Shown: piece by piece, positions 5,809 to 7,214 of the stretch
Layout: the number at the start of each line of letters is the position of its first letter
How positions within the stretch are numbered: the first letter of the stretch is position 1
From: an uncultured Collinsella sp.
Lineage (GTDB): Bacteria; Actinomycetota; Coriobacteriia; Coriobacteriales; Coriobacteriaceae
Reading direction: 5' to 3'
NCBI GenBank assembly: GCA_900757235.1
Contig: CAAENB010000091.1
Coordinates: forward strand, 1 to 7,214
Length of the DNA stretch: 7,214 nt
The notes under the pieces: model-generated
The model's database searches: none
What the model saw: only the letters and a program-made list of their open reading frames with translations
Told to the model about the DNA's origin: nothing
Translations under genes and position numbers: made by a program

Positions 5809-6810
5809 ATGGATACACTGCTCGAGACCATTGACGTCTGCGATGTCGATGGCTTTTGCTATGGCAACTATACGGACGAGGAGGCCGGCACCGGTTGCAC
5901 CGTAATCGTGGCACCCGAGGGCGCCACCGGCGGCGTTGACGTTCGCGGCGGTGCTCCAGCATCGCGCGAAACCGACCTGCTGCGACCCGAGAACACCGTC
6001 GACAAGGTCCACGCCGTCTGTCTTTCGGGCGGATCGGCCTTTGGTCTGGAGGCCGCAAGCGGCGTCGCCCGCGAGCTCGAGAGCCGCGGCATCGGCCTTC
6101 CCGTCGGCCCCACGCAGGTGCCTATCGTGTGCTCCAGCTGCATCTTCGATCTCGCCTTTGGCGACCCCACCGTACGCCCCGACATTGAGGCCGGCATCGC
6201 CGCCGTGCGCGAAGCACTCGACAACACCCCCACCAAGCTCGAACAGGGCAATGTAGGTGCCGGCACGGGTGCCACCGTCGGAAAGCTCATGGGGCCCACC
6301 ACCTGCATGAAAGCCGGCCTTGGCGCTGCCGCCGTGGCGCTCGGCCCCGTTAAGGTAGGCGCCGTGGTCTCGGTCAACGCCTGCGGCAACGTGGTCGACC
6401 CCTTCACCGGCGAGTGGGTCGCCGGCATGCGCGCCGCCGCCGATAGCGACCAGATCGTCGACATGGAACTCGCAGCCTTTGCTGCCGCCGGATCCATGCA
6501 GATGCCGCTCGACCGCACCAACACCACCATCAGCTGCATCGTCACCAACGTGGAGCTCACTAAGGCCCAGGCTACCAAGGTCTCCCAGATGGCCGCAGAC
6601 GCCTACGCACACGCCATCCGCCCCACACACACCACCAACGACGGCGACACCATCTACACCCTCGCCAGCGGCAAACTGGGCGCCCAGGCAAGCGCCGCCG
6701 TTCCCCTAGACCTGCTGGGCATGCTCGCAGTAAGGGCCCTGGAAACTGCCATCGTAAACGGAGCAAAAAACGCCAAAACCTCCCACGGCATCCCCGGCGC
6801 CGCGAAGTAA
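5809..6810 (+). CDS. P1 family (S58, DmpA/NylC-like) self-processing peptidase
   Basis: This family holds Ntn-fold aminopeptidases and amidohydrolases such as DmpA, BapA and the nylon-oligomer hydrolase NylC. They cleave themselves once and use the freed Ser or Thr as nucleophile. The 333-residue protein has the usual length. It shows G-C-T-V-I-V-A-P-E-G (29-38), the family block VCLSGGSAFGLEAASGV (70-86), the G-N-V-G-A-G-T-G-A-T-V-G stretch (147-158) and the putative processing site R-T-N238/T239-T-I near the second third. Cleavage there would give chains of about 238 and 95 residues, similar in proportion to NylC, which cuts between Asn and Thr. No signal peptide or membrane segment is seen, so it is probably cytoplasmic. 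The gene stands alone, with terminators on both sides. The natural substrate is unknown; the site assignment is by motif only. Confidence 0.92.
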   Translation: MDTLLETIDVCDVDGFCYGNYTDEEAGTGCTVIVAPEGATGGVDVRGGAPASRETDLLRPENTVDKVHAVCLSGGSAFGLEAASGVARELESRGIGLPVGPTQVPIVCSSCIFDLAFGDPTVRPDIEAGIAAVREALDNTPTKLEQGNVGAGTGATVGKLMGPTTCMKAGLGAAAVALGPVKVGAVVSVNACGNVVDPFTGEWVAGMRAAADSDQIVDMELAAFAAAGSMQMPLDRTNTTISCIVTNVELTKAQATKVSQMAADAYAHAIRPTHTTNDGDTIYTLASGKLGAQASAAVPLDLLGMLAVRALETAIVNGAKNAKTSHGIPGAAK

Positions 6811-6816
6811 TCCACT

Positions 6817-6829
6817 CGACCGTCGGTCG
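6817..6829. repeat. Palindrome CGACCG-T-CGGTCG
   Basis: A perfect 6-bp inverted repeat around one base begins seven bases after the peptidase stop codon. It is too tight to form an RNA hairpin at full length and has no T tract, so a protein-binding site or chance is more likely than a terminator. Confidence 0.4.
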
Positions 6830-6867
6830 GAGGCGGGCGGGCGTTACGTTTGCTGCTCTACAGTCCT

Positions 6868-6906
6868 ATGCAAGACGAAGGCCACATTAAGTGGCCTTCT
6901 TTGCAT
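6868..6906 (+). terminator. Intrinsic terminator of the peptidase gene
   Basis: GAAGGCCAC (6877-6885) pairs perfectly with GTGGCCTTC (6891-6899) around ATTAA, followed by TTT. The flanks ATGCAA (6868-6873) and TTGCAT (6901-6906) can also pair across a small internal loop, giving a longer stem at the cost of the T run. It lies about 60 bases after the peptidase stop codon. Confidence 0.75.
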
Positions 6907-6957
6907 GCGGAACTCGCGACAAACATAACCAAGCCCCGCCGGGCAACCTACCAACCA

Positions 6958-7048
6958 GATTCTTTTCAGCCCAGGCCCCTGTGTACCGCGCGTCTAAGAT
7001 CTTCAAATTCAGACAGCCTGACAATTGATTCTTATAGCAGAGGCCCCT
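6958..7048 (+). repeat. Imperfect direct repeat GATTCTT-(7/8)-AGGCCCCT
   Basis: GATTCTT, 8 bases and AGGCCCCT occur at 6958-6980; GATTCTT, 7 bases and AGGCCCCT occur at 7027-7048. The second copy runs into the left arm of the 21-bp stem. The first copy could therefore compete for the right arm (AGGGGCC, 7145-7151) in an alternative fold. Fifteen of about 23 positions are identical in two blocks, so chance is possible. Confidence 0.5.
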
Positions 7049-7151
7049 TGGCCTTTAGTTTGATACAAGTTCCGCACGAGCCGGAAAGCACTAAATGTGC
7101 TTTCCGTGCGAGCAGGACTGTTCGCAGTAGCAAACTAAAGGCCAAGGGGCC
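7042..7151. repeat. 110-base hairpin with a perfect 21-bp base stem
   Basis: The left arm 7042-7062 begins GGCCCCTTGG and ends TTTAGTTTG. It is exactly complementary to 7131-7151, which begins CAAACTAAAG. Inside, TAC/GTA (7064-7066/7127-7129) or a bulged ACAAGTTCC/GGACTGT pairing (7065-7073/7115-7121) carries the stem up. CGCAC (7073-7077) pairs with GTGCG (7106-7110), and GGAAAGCAC (7083-7091) pairs with GTGCTTTCC (7097-7105) around TAAAT. Some of these inner pairings are alternatives to one another. No T run follows, so it is not a standard terminator. Confidence 0.9.
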
Positions 7152-7162
7152 CAGTCAACCTA

Positions 7163-7184
7163 TCAGCAGCGATTACTCAGCAGC
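7163..7184. repeat. Direct repeat TCAGCAGC x2 in the right flank of the element
   Basis: TCAGCAGC occurs at 7163-7170 and 7177-7184, a 14-base period, within the unpaired right flank between the 21-bp stem and the outer stem. No equivalent pair is present in the left flank. Confidence 0.5.
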
Positions 7185-7214
7185 TAGTTGAATTTGAAGA
7201 TCTTTGAGGCAAGA

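Larger units (their letters stand above)
6811..6989. other. Intergenic stretch after the peptidase gene, no gene seen
   Basis: This stretch holds a small palindrome (6817-6829), a GGGCGGGCG-type G-rich run (6833-6843), the terminator hairpin at 6868-6906, a small hairpin GCCC-CGCC-GGGC (6933-6944) and one copy of an imperfect direct repeat shared with the structured element downstream. An open frame of 113 codons spanning 6850-7191 has no protein-like features and runs through the nested inverted repeats. No clear promoter was found leading into the structured element. Confidence 0.65.
6990..7210. ncRNA. Nested inverted-repeat element, candidate structured RNA or ssDNA substrate
   Basis: About 221 bases fold as one long interrupted hairpin. 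The outer stem AAGATCTTCAAATTCA (6996-7011) pairs perfectly with 7189-7204 and extends outward to 6990/7210 with two mismatches (20 of 22 pairs). Two unpaired flanks follow, about 7012-7041 and 7152-7188, and then a perfect 21-bp stem with a long inner hairpin (7042-7151). Perfect stems at two levels separated by non-complementary flanks argue for a selected structure. Candidate classes are a retron-type msr-msd RNA (a1/a2 outer stem, msd inner hairpin), a 6S-like RNA (closing stem, central bubble, terminal stem), or a non-autonomous mobile element. No target-site duplication was seen. A retron normally has a longer, stem-loop-rich msr, which counts against that reading. The window stops four bases later, so a downstream partner gene is not visible. 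The strand is unknown. Confidence 0.5.

Noticed and set aside
7042..7151. Invertible promoter switch between the 21-bp inverted repeats
   Set aside because: TTGATA (7060-7065) resembles a -35, but no -10 lies at a suitable distance within the 68-base interior, and the interior itself is a hairpin in register with the arms.
7042..7151. Integron attC-type site
   Set aside because: The GTTRRRY/RYYYAAC core sites are not present at the stem base.
6850..7191. 113-codon plus-strand frame at the right end
   Set aside because: It reads through the terminator and both arms of the nested inverted repeats and has no protein-like features.
6990..7210. Simple transposon (MITE) with terminal inverted repeats
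   Set aside because: No target-site duplication is visible next to the outer stem, and the inner perfect stem is not explained; kept only as an alternative.
1..7214. CRISPR array, tRNA or rRNA genes, insertion sequences
   Set aside because: No regularly spaced repeats, cloverleaf with CCA-type acceptor, rRNA blocks or transposase frames were seen.

Overview
The window looks like chromosomal DNA of a high-GC Gram-positive gut-type bacterium, most likely a Coriobacteriia member near Collinsella. The basis is GC-rich codon third positions in every gene, simple Shine-Dalgarno sites, GC-rich intrinsic terminators, and an arginine deiminase start next to ppk1. The genus is an inference and was not tested against any database.

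Layout. Positions 1-61 (minus strand) hold only the first 20 codons of an arginine deiminase gene (arcA). Positions 62-611 are an AT-richer divergent intergenic region with two palindromes, a direct repeat and several hairpins, but no convincing gene. A full-length polyphosphate kinase (ppk1, 612-3065) follows, carrying an unusual Pro/Glu-rich and basic C-terminal tail, and ends at a strong intrinsic terminator (3075-3119). Next come a TrmA/RlmD-type 23S rRNA m5U methyltransferase (3167-4480), then a DJ-1/PfpI protein (4587-5129) coupled by an ATGA overlap to a Maf nucleotide pyrophosphatase (5126-5707). After a hairpin terminator there is a P1-family (S58/DmpA/NylC-like) self-processing peptidase (5809-6810).

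The last 404 bases (6811-7214) carry no gene. They hold a small inverted repeat, a terminator hairpin for the peptidase gene, and the most striking object of the window at about 6990-7210. This is a set of nested inverted repeats that pair in register: an outer 16-bp perfect stem extendable to 20 of 22 pairs, two unpaired flanks of about 30 and 37 nt, a perfect 21-bp stem, and an inner long hairpin. The geometry suits a structured RNA or a single-stranded DNA substrate. A retron msr-msd-like RNA and a 6S-like RNA are the two named models considered. The window ends four bases past the extended stem, so any partner gene downstream is out of sight.

Functionally the genes do not form one pathway. 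The DJ-1 and Maf genes look like a damage-control pair, PPK1 stores phosphate and energy as polyphosphate, arginine deiminase starts ATP-yielding arginine catabolism, and the methyltransferase modifies rRNA.
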